Part shown: one piece after another, positions 54,351 through 63,486 of the stretch
Layout: every line of letters begins with the position of its first letter
Position numbering within the stretch: the first letter of the stretch is position 1
Source of the DNA: Ferruginibacter sp.
GTDB taxonomy: Bacteria; Bacteroidota; Bacteroidia; Chitinophagales; Chitinophagaceae
NCBI GenBank assembly: GCA_025362235.1
Contig: JANYGZ010000091.1
Coordinates: 1 to 64,000 of the forward strand
Direction: 5' to 3'
Length of the DNA stretch: 64,000 nucleotides
Made by a program: the position numbers and the translations under genes
The notes under the pieces: model-generated
The model's input: the letters and a program-made list of their open reading frames with translations, nothing else
What the model was told of the DNA's origin: nothing
Database searches by the model: none

Positions 54351-55694
54351 TTAGAGTGCACTTTTAATAACAATTTTTACTTTGTCAATTCTGTTTTTAT
54401 TGATCTCTAACGGAATAAATATAAAATCTCCGCTTTGCAGCTCAGCATTTATCTGTGGAAATTCGCCTGCAATTTCCAATACTAATCCTGCCAGCGAATC
54501 ACTGTCGCCCCTTGTTGCATCAAAAGTATCAGGAGGCAGGTGCAGTGCCTTACATACATCATTGATCATTGTTTTGCCTTCAAATATATAAGTGTTGTCA
54601 TCAATTTTTTTGTTTACGCTTTCTTCGTCATCAAACTCATCTTTTATTTCACCTATTATTTCTTCCATAATATCTTCAAGGGTTACAATGCCTGAAGTGC
54701 CACCAAATTCATCTACCACAATGGCAAAATGTATGCGCCGGTTCCTGAATTCCTGCAAAAGGTCTTCTATCAGCTTTTGCTCATGTACAAAATAGGCAGG
54801 CCGTACTAAAATATGCCAGTCGTAATTATCAACTTTACTTGCATTAACATGCGGCAATACATCTTTTGTATGTAAAATACCCAGTATTTCATCAAGGTTA
54901 GCTTTGTAAACAGGCAAACGGGAATAATGAAGTTCTTCAATTTTCTTTATCACGTTTTCAAAACTGCTGCTATGTTCAATGCCACTAACGTCGAGCCTTG
55001 TACGCATTATTTGTTTTACAGTAGTATCGCCGAATTTACGGATACCTTTTAAGATTTGTTTTTCGGCAATGGAGGCTTCATGTTCGGGCAATAAATCTAT
55101 GGCATAATCAAGCTGGCTATTATCTAAGGTTGAAGAATGTTTTAATGTAAATTTTTTTTCTATACCATCACTAAACCCAACCATCCTTTTGCTGATACCA
55201 TAAAACAGGTGACTGAAAATTTCTACTATCAGTGAAGCTGTTGAAGCAAACCAGACTTTATGGTGTGTGGCCCATACTTTTGGCAATACTTCTGCAAATA
55301 ATACTATTAAAAAAGTAACAGTAAAAACTTTTATCAAAAAAGCCAACCAAAAACTTAATTGAAAAGCTTCTAGCCAGCCATCCAGCACAATATTGGAAAT
55401 TAGTATAATACCAATGTTTACAAAACTATTTGCAATAAGCATAGAAGCAAGTAAAGTTTTTGGTTGTTCAAGTAAAGAAACAATGCGCCTAAATGAAGGC
55501 TGGCGCTTTGTTTTAAGCATATTGATATCTTTATAGGTGAGCGCAAAAAAAGCTACTTCTGCACCTGCTACCAAAAAAGATATTACGAATAATAATAGTG
55601 CTATAAATATAAGTACTGCAGAAGCTGCGGGTGTTATTGCTAGCAAGGGAAAATGCAAATACCGGGTAAACGCAGTGACCGAATGGTAATCCAA
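54351..55694 (-). CDS. gldE: GldE, CBS-domain (CNNM/CorC-type) membrane protein
   Basis: This 447-residue protein has a DUF21 membrane domain (four segments, residues about 20-190), a CBS pair (TRLDVSGIEHSSSFENVIKKI, ILHTKDVLPHV), and a CorC/HlyC domain near the C-terminus. FAIVVDEFGGTSGIVTLEDIMEEIIGEI is the diagnostic segment. The family relates to magnesium/cobalt transport. Suppressors involving GldE affect GldD in Flavobacterium. It lies directly upstream of gldD (gap 35 bases), which supports the name. Confidence 0.9.
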   Translation of the reverse strand: MDYHSVTAFTRYLHFPLLAITPAASAVLIFIALLLFVISFLVAGAEVAFFALTYKDINMLKTKRQPSFRRIVSLLEQPKTLLASMLIANSFVNIGIILISNIVLDGWLEAFQLSFWLAFLIKVFTVTFLIVLFAEVLPKVWATHHKVWFASTASLIVEIFSHLFYGISKRMVGFSDGIEKKFTLKHSSTLDNSQLDYAIDLLPEHEASIAEKQILKGIRKFGDTTVKQIMRTRLDVSGIEHSSSFENVIKKIEELHYSRLPVYKANLDEILGILHTKDVLPHVNASKVDNYDWHILVRPAYFVHEQKLIEDLLQEFRNRRIHFAIVVDEFGGTSGIVTLEDIMEEIIGEIKDEFDDEESVNKKIDDNTYIFEGKTMINDVCKALHLPPDTFDATRGDSDSLAGLVLEIAGEFPQINAELQSGDFIFIPLEINKNRIDKVKIVIKSAL

Positions 55695-55753
55695 AACTAT
55701 CAGTTTTAGTGAAAAATATTTTTATAAAATATAAATGATGTATTGAAATTATT

Positions 55754-56188
55754 TTAAAAGGGCAACCTTTCCGGGCCATCCTCTATCGGGGGAATGGGAA
55801 TGTCGCCATCCAATCCTTCTATACCATCAATGTGGCCACCACCCTGGCTTCCATCATTTCGTTTATCCAGCATAATAAGGTTATCACCAACAATTTCTGT
55901 AGCAAATTTTTTGTTGCCATCCTTATCTTCCCAGCTTCTTGTTTTTAAACGCCCTTCTATGTATACTAAACTTCCTTTGTGTAAATATTTTTGAGCCAGT
56001 TCAGCCAGTCCACGCCACAATACAACGGTATGCCATTCTGTTTGAGAAATGAGTTTACCACTTCGGTCTTTATACGTTTCGGTGGTAGCCAAAGAAAATT
56101 TAGCTACGCCAATATTGCCTTCTAAAAACTGCATATCCGGGTCTTTGCCTAAGTTACCAATTAATACTACCCTGTTTACGCCTCTCAT
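55754..56188 (-). CDS. ssb: Single-stranded DNA-binding protein
   Basis: SSB protects single-stranded DNA in replication and repair. The 144-residue protein has the OB fold MRGVNRVVLIGNLGKDPDMQFLEG, WHTVVLWRGLAELAQKYLHKGSLVYIEGRLKTRSWED and a tail ending DGPERLPF, close to the usual acidic DIPF C-terminal peptide that recruits partners. It lies between mutY and gldE in the conserved mutY-ssb-gldE-gldD order. Confidence 0.95.
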   Translation of the reverse strand: MRGVNRVVLIGNLGKDPDMQFLEGNIGVAKFSLATTETYKDRSGKLISQTEWHTVVLWRGLAELAQKYLHKGSLVYIEGRLKTRSWEDKDGNKKFATEIVGDNLIMLDKRNDGSQGGGHIDGIEGLDGDIPIPPIEDGPERLPF

Positions 56189-56229
56189 AATACTAATTTT
56201 AATTCTATTGAATCATTGCATTTTTTACC

Positions 56230-57315
56230 CTAAAACAAATTTAAAGATACATTTTTATCTTTCAAATAGGAGGTGATAAATTTAGGGAATGGAAGCTTTT
56301 CAATTTGCTTTGGTGTAAAAGCTTCATAATCTTTTCCAGCCAATGGTTTACTGGTCTTGATTTTTATAAATTGCCCTTGAATGTTCTGGTGGGTCAAAAG
56401 CTGTTTATATACAGGGGAAATATGTATTACTTCAAACTTGTTTTTTCCAAACAACTCTTTTACTTTTTCTTGTTTTTTAAATTCTTCTATGTGCAATATT
56501 GTATCATTTTCTAACAGTACAAATTCATATAAATTTTCCCAAATATCTTTTGCACCCCTTTTGCGTACATATTGTTTTCCATTATACTCAATTACCAGGT
56601 AATAAAACCACCTGTTTCTTTTGATTATTTTTTTTTCTTTCAAGGGAAGCTGGCTTACCAATGATTCTTTAAATGCAATACACCTGCTATTAAGCACACA
56701 AGATGTACACAAAGGTATTTGGGGTTTACAAATAACAGCACCAAAATCCATCAGTGCCTGGTTATAATTACCCGGTTGCTTTACATCCAGCAATTTATTG
56801 GCCAAATTTCTAAACAGCTGCTTACCTTCTGTACTGTCAATCGCAGTAGTAATACCAAAGTAGCGGGACAAGACACGAAACACATTTCCATCCACTACGG
56901 CATAAGGAAGATTAAATGCGAAAGAGGCAATGGCAGCTGCCGTGTATGGGCCTATTCCTTTTAATTGTAAAATCTGTTCATACGTATCTGGAAATTCTCC
57001 ATTCAATTCTATTGAAATATACTTGGCAGTAGCAATAAGATTTTTGCAACGGGTATAATATCCAAGGCCCTCCCACAATTTAAAGACTTCTGTTTCTGAT
57101 GCATTTGCCAATTGGTGAATGGTGAGAAATGATTGAATAAAACGATTATAATATTGCAGCCCCTGGTCTACCCTTGTTTGCTGCAAAATAATTTCGCTGA
57201 GCCAAATTTTATATGGATTTTTTTCGCCTTTCCATGGCATTTGCCTTGTATTATCCTGTAAATTCCATTTTAATAGATGGTTTACAAAAAACTGATGCTG
57301 CATAGTGCTTTTCAT
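56230..57315 (-). CDS. mutY: A/G-specific adenine glycosylase
   Basis: MutY removes adenine opposite 8-oxoguanine. The 361-residue protein has MPWKGEKNPYKIWLSEIILQQTRV with the catalytic Glu, HhH motif LQLKGIGPYTAAAIASFAF, catalytic Asp in VDGNVFRVLSR, and the [4Fe-4S] set C-x6-C-x2-C-x5-C in CKPQIPLCTSCVLNSRC. The C-terminal NUDIX-like domain that senses 8-oxoG is present. A start four residues later (MQHQFF) is possible. It is first in the mutY-ssb-gldE-gldD unit. Confidence 0.95.
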   Translation of the reverse strand: MKSTMQHQFFVNHLLKWNLQDNTRQMPWKGEKNPYKIWLSEIILQQTRVDQGLQYYNRFIQSFLTIHQLANASETEVFKLWEGLGYYTRCKNLIATAKYISIELNGEFPDTYEQILQLKGIGPYTAAAIASFAFNLPYAVVDGNVFRVLSRYFGITTAIDSTEGKQLFRNLANKLLDVKQPGNYNQALMDFGAVICKPQIPLCTSCVLNSRCIAFKESLVSQLPLKEKKIIKRNRWFYYLVIEYNGKQYVRKRGAKDIWENLYEFVLLENDTILHIEEFKKQEKVKELFGKNKFEVIHISPVYKQLLTHQNIQGQFIKIKTSKPLAGKDYEAFTPKQIEKLPFPKFITSYLKDKNVSLNLF

Positions 57316-57525
57316 TCACGCCAAATTTCAGTCAAATTGATTACTGACAATAATTTTATTTTAAAATATCTACTATTATATTAACAATCAACTGATTGTG
57401 CTTATATTTATGATTATTTTTAATTTAAAAATTACTTATCCCTATCGATTATCGATTTATAGTATTGTTATTTTCAAATAATTGTGCTATATTTCTGATA
57501 GATAGACATTTATAAAATTTACAAA

Positions 57526-57831
57526 ATGAGAAAAGCAGACCTTATTTCCGAAATTTCTGATAAAACAGGTATTCCAAAAGTAGATGTAATGGTAACATTG
57601 GAAACCATGTTTAAAGAAATAAAACAATCTTTAATTGCAGGCGAAAATATTTATATACGTGGTTTTGGGAGCTTTATAACAAAAAAAAGAGCCGCTAAAA
57701 TTGGGCGTAATATTAAAAAAAATATAGCTGTAGCAATACCTGAGCACTATGTACCAGCCTTTAAACCTGCAAAAGAATTTGTACAGGAAGTGAAAAATAA
57801 AAACTTTCCTTCTGCTGAAACCCCCGTATAG
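57526..57831 (+). CDS. HU/IHF-family nucleoid protein
   Basis: The 101-residue protein has KADLISEISDKTGIPKVDV and GENIYIRGFGSFITKKRAAKIGRNIKKN, followed by the proline-bearing PAFKPAKEFVQEV arm. This is the HU/IHF fold that bends DNA as a dimer. In Bacteroidota this gene usually lies next to mutY, divergent as here, and upstream of the RNase G gene. Confidence 0.95.
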   Translation: MRKADLISEISDKTGIPKVDVMVTLETMFKEIKQSLIAGENIYIRGFGSFITKKRAAKIGRNIKKNIAVAIPEHYVPAFKPAKEFVQEVKNKNFPSAETPV

Positions 57832-57833
57832 CT

Positions 57834-57841
57834 TACCTTTG
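57834..57841 (+). promoter_or_regulatory. -7 box (TACCTTTG) before the TPR gene
   Basis: A perfect TAnnTTTG lies 18 bases before the GTG start. TCTG at 57811-57814, a 3-of-4 -33 match, has the right 19-base spacing. Confidence 0.45.
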
Positions 57842-57858
57842 CGCCTCAAAAGCTTTTT

Positions 57859-58713
57859 GTGAAAAAACAACAATTTATACTTACCGGCGCTGGTATATTA
57901 TTAATAGCTTCATTATTAATTTTTGGAACTACTGTTACAAAAAAAGAAGAATCACCTATATCAGGAGTTGAAAAACCGCTTTCCCCCAAGTTTAATTTTA
58001 CCACCTATTTGCAAAGTGCAAAACAAAAATTACCCGTTGCCCAGCAAACTTATCTTGACAACCTGGAAAACGGTGTAAAGCGTGGTGATGTAAAAGAACA
58101 GCAAATTAAGGCATATAACCAGTTAGGTATTTTTTGGAAAGATTCTGCCCATGAGCATGATTTATACAATTATTATATTGCCGAAGCTGCTAAGTTGGTA
58201 AATTCTGAAAAAAACCTCACCTTTGCCGCCCAACTGATTTTAAAAGACCTGCGGAATGAAGAGGATATTGCAAAAAGAGGTTGGAAAGCAGAACAGGCAA
58301 TTGAGTTATTTGAAAAGTCTATAGAACTTAATCCTTCCAATGATAGTTTAAAAGTTGGATTAGGAAGTTGCTACATTTTTGGAAAGGGAATGGTGGGTGA
58401 TGCACAGGAAACAATGAAGGGCATCCAGCAGTTATTGCAGGTTGTTAAAAGGGATTCTTTTAATATGCAGGCACAATTAGTACTTGGTATCGGTGGTGTT
58501 ATTTCAACACAATACGAGAAAGCGGTTGATCGCTTACAAATAGTTGTAAAAAATGAGCCCTCCAATATAGAAGCAATTTCCTGGCTTGCAGATGCATATG
58601 CAGGAAAAGGAGATAAGTCAAATGCTTTGAAGTGGTATGAAATAAGCAAGCGGATGATCAATAATCCTGCCTATTCAAAAGAAGTGGACGACCGTATTAA
58701 AATGCTAAAATAA
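57859..58713 (+). CDS. TPR-repeat membrane-anchored protein
   Basis: This 284-residue protein has an N-terminal anchor (QQFILTGAGILLIASLLIFGT) followed by a periplasmic helical region with TPR-like repeats near 130-280, for example AEQAIELFEKSIELNPSNDSLKVGLGSCY and WLADAYAGKGDKSNALKWYEIS. The start is GTG at 57859; no ATG is available at the signal-anchor. It is 28 bases after the HU gene. Homologues with this gene order occur in other Bacteroidota; function unknown. Confidence 0.82.
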   Translation: MKKQQFILTGAGILLIASLLIFGTTVTKKEESPISGVEKPLSPKFNFTTYLQSAKQKLPVAQQTYLDNLENGVKRGDVKEQQIKAYNQLGIFWKDSAHEHDLYNYYIAEAAKLVNSEKNLTFAAQLILKDLRNEEDIAKRGWKAEQAIELFEKSIELNPSNDSLKVGLGSCYIFGKGMVGDAQETMKGIQQLLQVVKRDSFNMQAQLVLGIGGVISTQYEKAVDRLQIVVKNEPSNIEAISWLADAYAGKGDKSNALKWYEISKRMINNPAYSKEVDDRIKMLK

Positions 58714-58809
58714 CAGGTACATCGAAATTTATTTCGATTATTATAAAAATATCGGGATTTAATTTCGAGCATTCATAAAATTATTAATTAACAACAAAAG
58801 ACTAGAATT

Positions 58810-58899
58810 ATGCCTTGTGGTAAAAAAAGAAAAAGACATAAAATTGCAACGCATAAGCGTAAGAAACGTTTAAGAAAGAATCGTCATAAAAAGAAATAG
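58810..58899 (+). CDS. 29-residue basic protein, AURKAIP1/COX24-type
   Basis: A 90-base frame encodes MPCGKKRKRHKIATHKRKKR and nine more residues ending NRHKKK, 29 in all and almost entirely Lys, Arg and His. This is the conserved AURKAIP1/COX24 domain sequence seen throughout Bacteroidota, related to mitochondrial ribosomal protein mS38. A ribosomal location near the decoding site is the likely role. It is too short for most gene finders. A GC-rich hairpin follows. Confidence 0.85.
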   Translation: MPCGKKRKRHKIATHKRKKRLRKNRHKKK

Positions 58900-58916
58900 A
58901 CTTTCTTTTTATAGTA

Positions 58917-58940
58917 TGTGCCGGTATCCCCGCCGGCACA
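58917..58940 (+). terminator. Hairpin after the 29-residue gene
   Basis: An 8-bp stem TGTGCCGG/CCGGCACA (58917-58924 with 58933-58940) with an 8-base loop lies 18 bases after the stop. The following T-run is weak, so termination is probable but not certain. Confidence 0.5.
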
Positions 58941-59048
58941 CATTTATATTGTGAATTTTTTATGATTTACTGTTATCGGTATTTTGTAAATCATAGATGT
59001 ATGTTATCCTTCCGTGTGATGTATTAGTCTTTAATTAAAAGTGTTTTT

Positions 59049-60596
59049 TTGACAAAAGAATTAATTATAAATGCTGCACCTCAAGGGGTTGAAATTGCCT
59101 TGCTGGAAGATAAAAAACTGGTTGAGTTGCACAATGAAAAAGCTGATGCCAACTTCGCCGTGGGAGACCTATACCTTGGAAAAGTTAAAAAACTAATACC
59201 GGGTTTAAATGCGGCTTTTATTGATGTGGGTTTTGAAAAAGATGCCTTTTTACATTATACAGATCTTAGCCCCTACATTAAATCGATACTTAAGTTTACA
59301 AATGCCGGTATCAACGATAAAACAGAGGGTGGGATGGATTTCAGCAAGTTTGTTGTTGAACCTGAAATTGTAAAGACGGGTAAAATAGCCGAAGTTTTAA
59401 GTGGACGTCCAAACGTACTTGTACAAATTTTAAAAGAGCCAATTGCCGCCAAAGGGCCACGCCTTAGTTGCGAATTATCTTTACCCGGTCGTTTTGTTGT
59501 TATAACCCCATTTAATGATGTTATAGCCGTATCCCGTAAAATACATTCAAGCGAAGAAAGAAAAAGGCTTCAGAAAATTATTGAAGCTATCAAACCAAAG
59601 AATTTTGGTGTTATTGTGCGTACTGCTGCAGAAGGAAAAAACACAGCTGAGCTACACGAAGATTTGCTATCATTAGTACAAACCTGGCAAACAATGCAGG
59701 CAAATCTTAAGGAAGCTATACCGCCTTCAAAAATATTAAGCGAACAGGGTAAGGCCAATAGTATGCTTAGAGATTTGCTGAATGAAGATTTTAACCGCAT
59801 TGTGGTAAATGATAAAACCATTTTTGCAGATACTAAAAATTACATTCAACGTATTGCGCCTGAAAAAATTGACATTGTTACCTACTATAATAATGGTTCG
59901 CCAATATTTGACAGTTTTGGAATTACCAAACAGGTAAAAGCAGCTTTTGGAAAAACAGTTAACCTCCCCAGCGGCGCTTATTTAATTATTGAACATACTG
60001 AAGCTTTACATGTAATAGATGTAAATAGTGGTTATAAAAGTGTAAGCAATAACCAGGAACAAAATGCCCTGGAAACCAACCTGGAAGCGGCTGAAGAAAT
60101 TGCAAGACAGCTTCGTTTAAGAGATTTGGGCGGCATTATTGTAGTTGATTTCATTGATATGAAATTGATGGAAAATAAAAAGCGCCTTGCCGATTCGATG
60201 GAGCAGTTTATGAAAACAGACCGTGCAAAACACGCTGTATTACCCATTAGTAAATTCGGTTTAATGCAAATTACCAGGCAACGTATGAAGCCTGAAATGA
60301 ACATCAACACTTCAGAAATTTGCCCAAGTTGTAATGGAAGTGGCAAAATTTCTTCTACCATAATTTTGGAAGATGAGATAGAAAAGAATTTGAGTTATTT
60401 GATCATGCAAAATCATAAAGGGCTAACCATTGAGGTTAATCCAATACTTTATTCATTCCTCACTTGTGGTTTTATTTCCAAACGCAGAAAATGGAGTTGG
60501 AAATACAAACAAAAAATTAAAGTTGTTTCTAAATCTACTTATCACTTAACTGAGTTTAGGTTTTTTGATGATAGTGATGAAGAAATTAAATTATAA
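59049..60596 (+). CDS. rng: Ribonuclease G/E family protein
   Basis: RNase G cleaves AU-rich single-stranded RNA and matures 16S rRNA. The 515-residue protein begins at TTG (LIINAAPQGVEIALLEDKKLVEL), as no ATG lies before the S1-domain strand. It has the S1 domain with FIDVGFEKDAFLHYTDL, the DNase I-like core with VIDVNSGYK and VVDFIDMKLM (metal-binding Asp residues), and the zinc-link CPSCNGSGK. The length fits RNase G without the RNase E scaffold tail. Confidence 0.94.
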   Translation: MTKELIINAAPQGVEIALLEDKKLVELHNEKADANFAVGDLYLGKVKKLIPGLNAAFIDVGFEKDAFLHYTDLSPYIKSILKFTNAGINDKTEGGMDFSKFVVEPEIVKTGKIAEVLSGRPNVLVQILKEPIAAKGPRLSCELSLPGRFVVITPFNDVIAVSRKIHSSEERKRLQKIIEAIKPKNFGVIVRTAAEGKNTAELHEDLLSLVQTWQTMQANLKEAIPPSKILSEQGKANSMLRDLLNEDFNRIVVNDKTIFADTKNYIQRIAPEKIDIVTYYNNGSPIFDSFGITKQVKAAFGKTVNLPSGAYLIIEHTEALHVIDVNSGYKSVSNNQEQNALETNLEAAEEIARQLRLRDLGGIIVVDFIDMKLMENKKRLADSMEQFMKTDRAKHAVLPISKFGLMQITRQRMKPEMNINTSEICPSCNGSGKISSTIILEDEIEKNLSYLIMQNHKGLTIEVNPILYSFLTCGFISKRRKWSWKYKQKIKVVSKSTYHLTEFRFFDDSDEEIKL

Positions 60597-60658
60597 AATT
60601 TACATTTACAACCAGCTCATCCCTATTTTACAGGCATTTAATTTTATATACTCCTCTC

Positions 60659-61354
60659 TTAGTTCCTGCTTCTGCCCGAATAAATCATAATGTAATAAAC
60701 CAACATGGCAACAGAAGAAAGTGCTGCAACCACATACGTTAATGCGGCCCATTTTAAGGCATCTTTTGCTTTTGAAAGTTCTGTAGATGTGGTTATATGT
60801 GCCTTCTCAAGCCAACTGAGCGCCCTTGCTGAGGCATCAAATTCTACCGGCAGGGTAACAATAGTAAATAGGGTAGAAACTGCAAATAAAACAATCCCTA
60901 TCAACAGCATGGTTTGAGTACCACCACCGAAACCCATGACACCTAACCCCGCCAATATTATCCATTGTGAAAGATTGGTACTGATTTGTGTAATGGGTAC
61001 CAGCCTGCTTCTTAGCATTAACATGGAATAAGCTGTAGCATGTTGCACTGCGTGGCCGCATTCGTGTGCTGCTACTGCAGTTGCTGATACATTCCTTCCT
61101 TCATATACATCTGCACTTAGGTTAACTGTTTTTTTTGTTGGGTCATAATGATCAGACAAAGAGCCGGGAACCGAAATTACCTCCACATCATAAATACCAT
61201 TGTCCCTTAACATTTTTTCTGCTATTTCTTTTCCACTTAAACCCGTACTTGTTTCAACTTTTTTGTATTCGGCAAATTTGTTCTTTAGCCTAAATTGTAC
61301 AAGAATACCTACTAACATAAAAATCATAGAGATTCCAATAATTCCAATTGTCAT
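60659..61354 (-). CDS. Membrane zinc metallopeptidase (YugP-like)
   Basis: The 231-residue protein has a first membrane segment at the N-terminus, the zinc site AAHECGHAVQHATAY near 95-110 (HExxH) and two or three C-terminal segments. DVEVISVPGSLSDHYDPTKKTVNLSADVYEGRNVSA is the family segment just before it. It belongs to Pfam Zn_peptidase_2, known from Bacillus YugP; the substrate is unknown. Confidence 0.9.
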   Translation of the reverse strand: MTIGIIGISMIFMLVGILVQFRLKNKFAEYKKVETSTGLSGKEIAEKMLRDNGIYDVEVISVPGSLSDHYDPTKKTVNLSADVYEGRNVSATAVAAHECGHAVQHATAYSMLMLRSRLVPITQISTNLSQWIILAGLGVMGFGGGTQTMLLIGIVLFAVSTLFTIVTLPVEFDASARALSWLEKAHITTSTELSKAKDALKWAALTYVVAALSSVAMLVYYIMIYSGRSRN

Positions 61355-61414
61355 AATACTAAATTTTACAAAGGGGAGTTACAAAAAAAAGGTAAACCAT
61401 GCTTTTAAAAATGC

Positions 61415-61446
61415 ACAAAAGGCAGCCTTTTACAACCGCCTTTTGT
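61415..61446 (-). terminator. Possible terminator of the T9SS-cargo gene
   Basis: A 9-bp stem (61415-61423 with 61438-61446, ACAAAAGGC/GCCTTTTGT) has a 14-base loop. On the minus strand it follows the cargo gene stop, with a short T-rich stretch after it. Confidence 0.5.
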
Positions 61447-61467
61447 TTACTATTTTTAAAATTAAAT

Positions 61468-63123
61468 TTATAGTTTTTGAAGTTTACTATTAAAATTTAT
61501 CTCATCATTTGTAATAGTAACATAATACATACCTGCAGTTAAAGAAGTTGGCAGGTTATTAATCACTATAGAATTATTGCCTTTATTAACAGTAATGATT
61601 TTAGAATAAATGAATTGGCCTGTAGTATTAAGAATTTTTAGTGTTGCAACTGTTGATTTATTTGAAGATAATGTAACAGTAAAATTATTATTGAAAGGGT
61701 TTGGAAAAATTCCAACGCCGCTTTTAGTACCTAAAGAAAGTTTTACTATTGATGAAAAAGTTTCCTTTCCATTAATATCAACTTGCTTTAAACGATAGTA
61801 TACATTATTGGCACCTCCAACACGATCATTATAACCATAATTTTTAATAGTATTGCTAAAGCCGGCACTCGCAATTTTTGCGACACTTACAAAATCAATC
61901 GCATCATAGCTTCTAAATAACTCAAAATAATCACTATTCAATTCCTGGCTTGTTTGCCAATCTAAAATTGCAATTCCATTTGAATACCTCCCAGTAAATG
62001 AACTTAATTTAACAGGAAGCGGTCCACATGCGGTAACAATTAACGTAAAATCATTAAAATAAAGGCAAGCGGGATCGGCAAGACCAGCTTGTGTAGTGGA
62101 AACAACAAGCCTGTATTTATATCCATTCATTAATGATTTTGCAATTCCAATCTCTAAAGGCAAAGTGATTGAATCACCGCTATAAGTAGCTTGTGCCCCT
62201 GTAGATAAATCAGTAAAAGTAGTTCCCCCATTGGTACTAATTTGCCATTTATACCAGATATTGGTATGGGTAGGGTCTGTTACAACATAATTTACAGTAG
62301 CCACATTACCGTCACAAACAGAAGATGTTCCGTTTATAGTACCTCCTGGACCATTAACTGCTACTTGAGATTGACAAACATTGATTGAAATATCATCCAG
62401 GCCTAAATCATTACCACTTGCTACAGCAGTTGCATTAACTACCTGTAAATCAACGATACTTGTAGTTGCTGTAAAAGAACCTCCAACTTTAATCCAGGTA
62501 GGTGTATTTGAATAAGGGATGGGGCCAGAATTGGCGATTACAACGCCGTTTACTTTAAAGGAAATATTTGGTTGTGACCCTGGAATAGCTGAACCGCTTG
62601 AAGCTGGTAATATATTCAATACCCATGCAGAAAATTCATAAGTAGCTCCAATACACACTGGGATTGATTTTATTTGATAGAAAACCGGGCTGAAAGTATT
62701 ATTGGGAGCCCCATTTACTGCCATAAAATAACCGCCATCGCCGGTATGGTCAGCACCTCTCCAATCTGCTTTTATACAATTCCCTCCGCTGCTGTTTCCA
62801 ATTATCTTCAAAATACTATACCTATATTCCGGTCCTAAACCATCACTTGCACTAGAATAAACATAATCTGAACATGGAATAGCACTTCCTGTGGGTGAAC
62901 TACAACCTGAAATGGCATTACCCACATTATTGTTTGGGCTATAACTATTTGCACCAGATTTGATACAATTATCTGCACTGTTGTTAATAGTAATATAAGG
63001 TGTACTAAAAGTTCCCTTTGCACCCAGTAAATTTGGGCCCTTTACACCGGTACATTGTGCGCCGGCAAATTGATAACTGCAAAAGCTAATTACAGTTAAG
63101 ATGAAGGTGTAAAATTTTTTCAT
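61468..63123 (-). CDS. Secreted protein with T9SS type A sorting domain
   Basis: This 551-residue protein has a signal peptide (MKKFYTFILTVISFCSYQFAGA) and an extracellular body with glycine-, serine- and asparagine-rich beta sandwiches, including an Ig-like or lectin-like stretch (ITLPLEIGIAKSLMNGYKYRLVVST). The final 80 residues (GIFPNPFNNNFTVTLS, LKILNTTGQFIYSK, TAGMYYVTI) are a type IX secretion sorting signal, so it is exported to the surface and possibly anchored. No enzymatic motif is visible; adhesion or binding is a guess. Confidence 0.88.
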   Translation of the reverse strand: MKKFYTFILTVISFCSYQFAGAQCTGVKGPNLLGAKGTFSTPYITINNSADNCIKSGANSYSPNNNVGNAISGCSSPTGSAIPCSDYVYSSASDGLGPEYRYSILKIIGNSSGGNCIKADWRGADHTGDGGYFMAVNGAPNNTFSPVFYQIKSIPVCIGATYEFSAWVLNILPASSGSAIPGSQPNISFKVNGVVIANSGPIPYSNTPTWIKVGGSFTATTSIVDLQVVNATAVASGNDLGLDDISINVCQSQVAVNGPGGTINGTSSVCDGNVATVNYVVTDPTHTNIWYKWQISTNGGTTFTDLSTGAQATYSGDSITLPLEIGIAKSLMNGYKYRLVVSTTQAGLADPACLYFNDFTLIVTACGPLPVKLSSFTGRYSNGIAILDWQTSQELNSDYFELFRSYDAIDFVSVAKIASAGFSNTIKNYGYNDRVGGANNVYYRLKQVDINGKETFSSIVKLSLGTKSGVGIFPNPFNNNFTVTLSSNKSTVATLKILNTTGQFIYSKIITVNKGNNSIVINNLPTSLTAGMYYVTITNDEINFNSKLQKL

Positions 63124-63435
63124 TCTTTTGTGATTTAGAGATAATAACCAATTCGATTAGTAAGCGGAAATACAAAAGATAGATGGATTAATATTATAGG
63201 TACATAACAACTATAAGCGTAAACAAAAATAGCTGCTTTGCCAAAATTTAATAAAAGGAAGATATAGTAATTTTCTTGTGGTAATTATGTAGGATGGGGA
63301 TCAGAAGGTATTACTCGTAGACAGTATATCAGGATGTAAAGATATATTTTTTTTTGAGATAAAAAATAAAATCAGTAAAAAAATAAAAACCAAGGGATCT
63401 ACAAATAATATTTTAGAGTAAATATCTCATTAATT
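63124..63435. other. Intergenic region upstream of the T9SS-cargo gene
   Basis: About 310 bases between the T9SS-cargo gene start and the atpA terminator. It is AT-rich; I see no open frame, repeat or clear promoter box. Confidence 0.35.
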
Positions 63436-63465
63436 AACAAGGAGTTGCAAATGCAACTCCTTGTT
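63436..63465 (-). terminator. Hairpin after atpA
   Basis: A perfect 14-bp arm pair (63436-63449 with 63452-63465, AACAAGGAGTTGCA) lies just after the atpA stop on the minus strand. The T-run is weak, so it may be a terminator or an mRNA 3'-end stabiliser. Confidence 0.65.
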
Positions 63466-63486
63466 TTAAATATAATTATATAAAGG

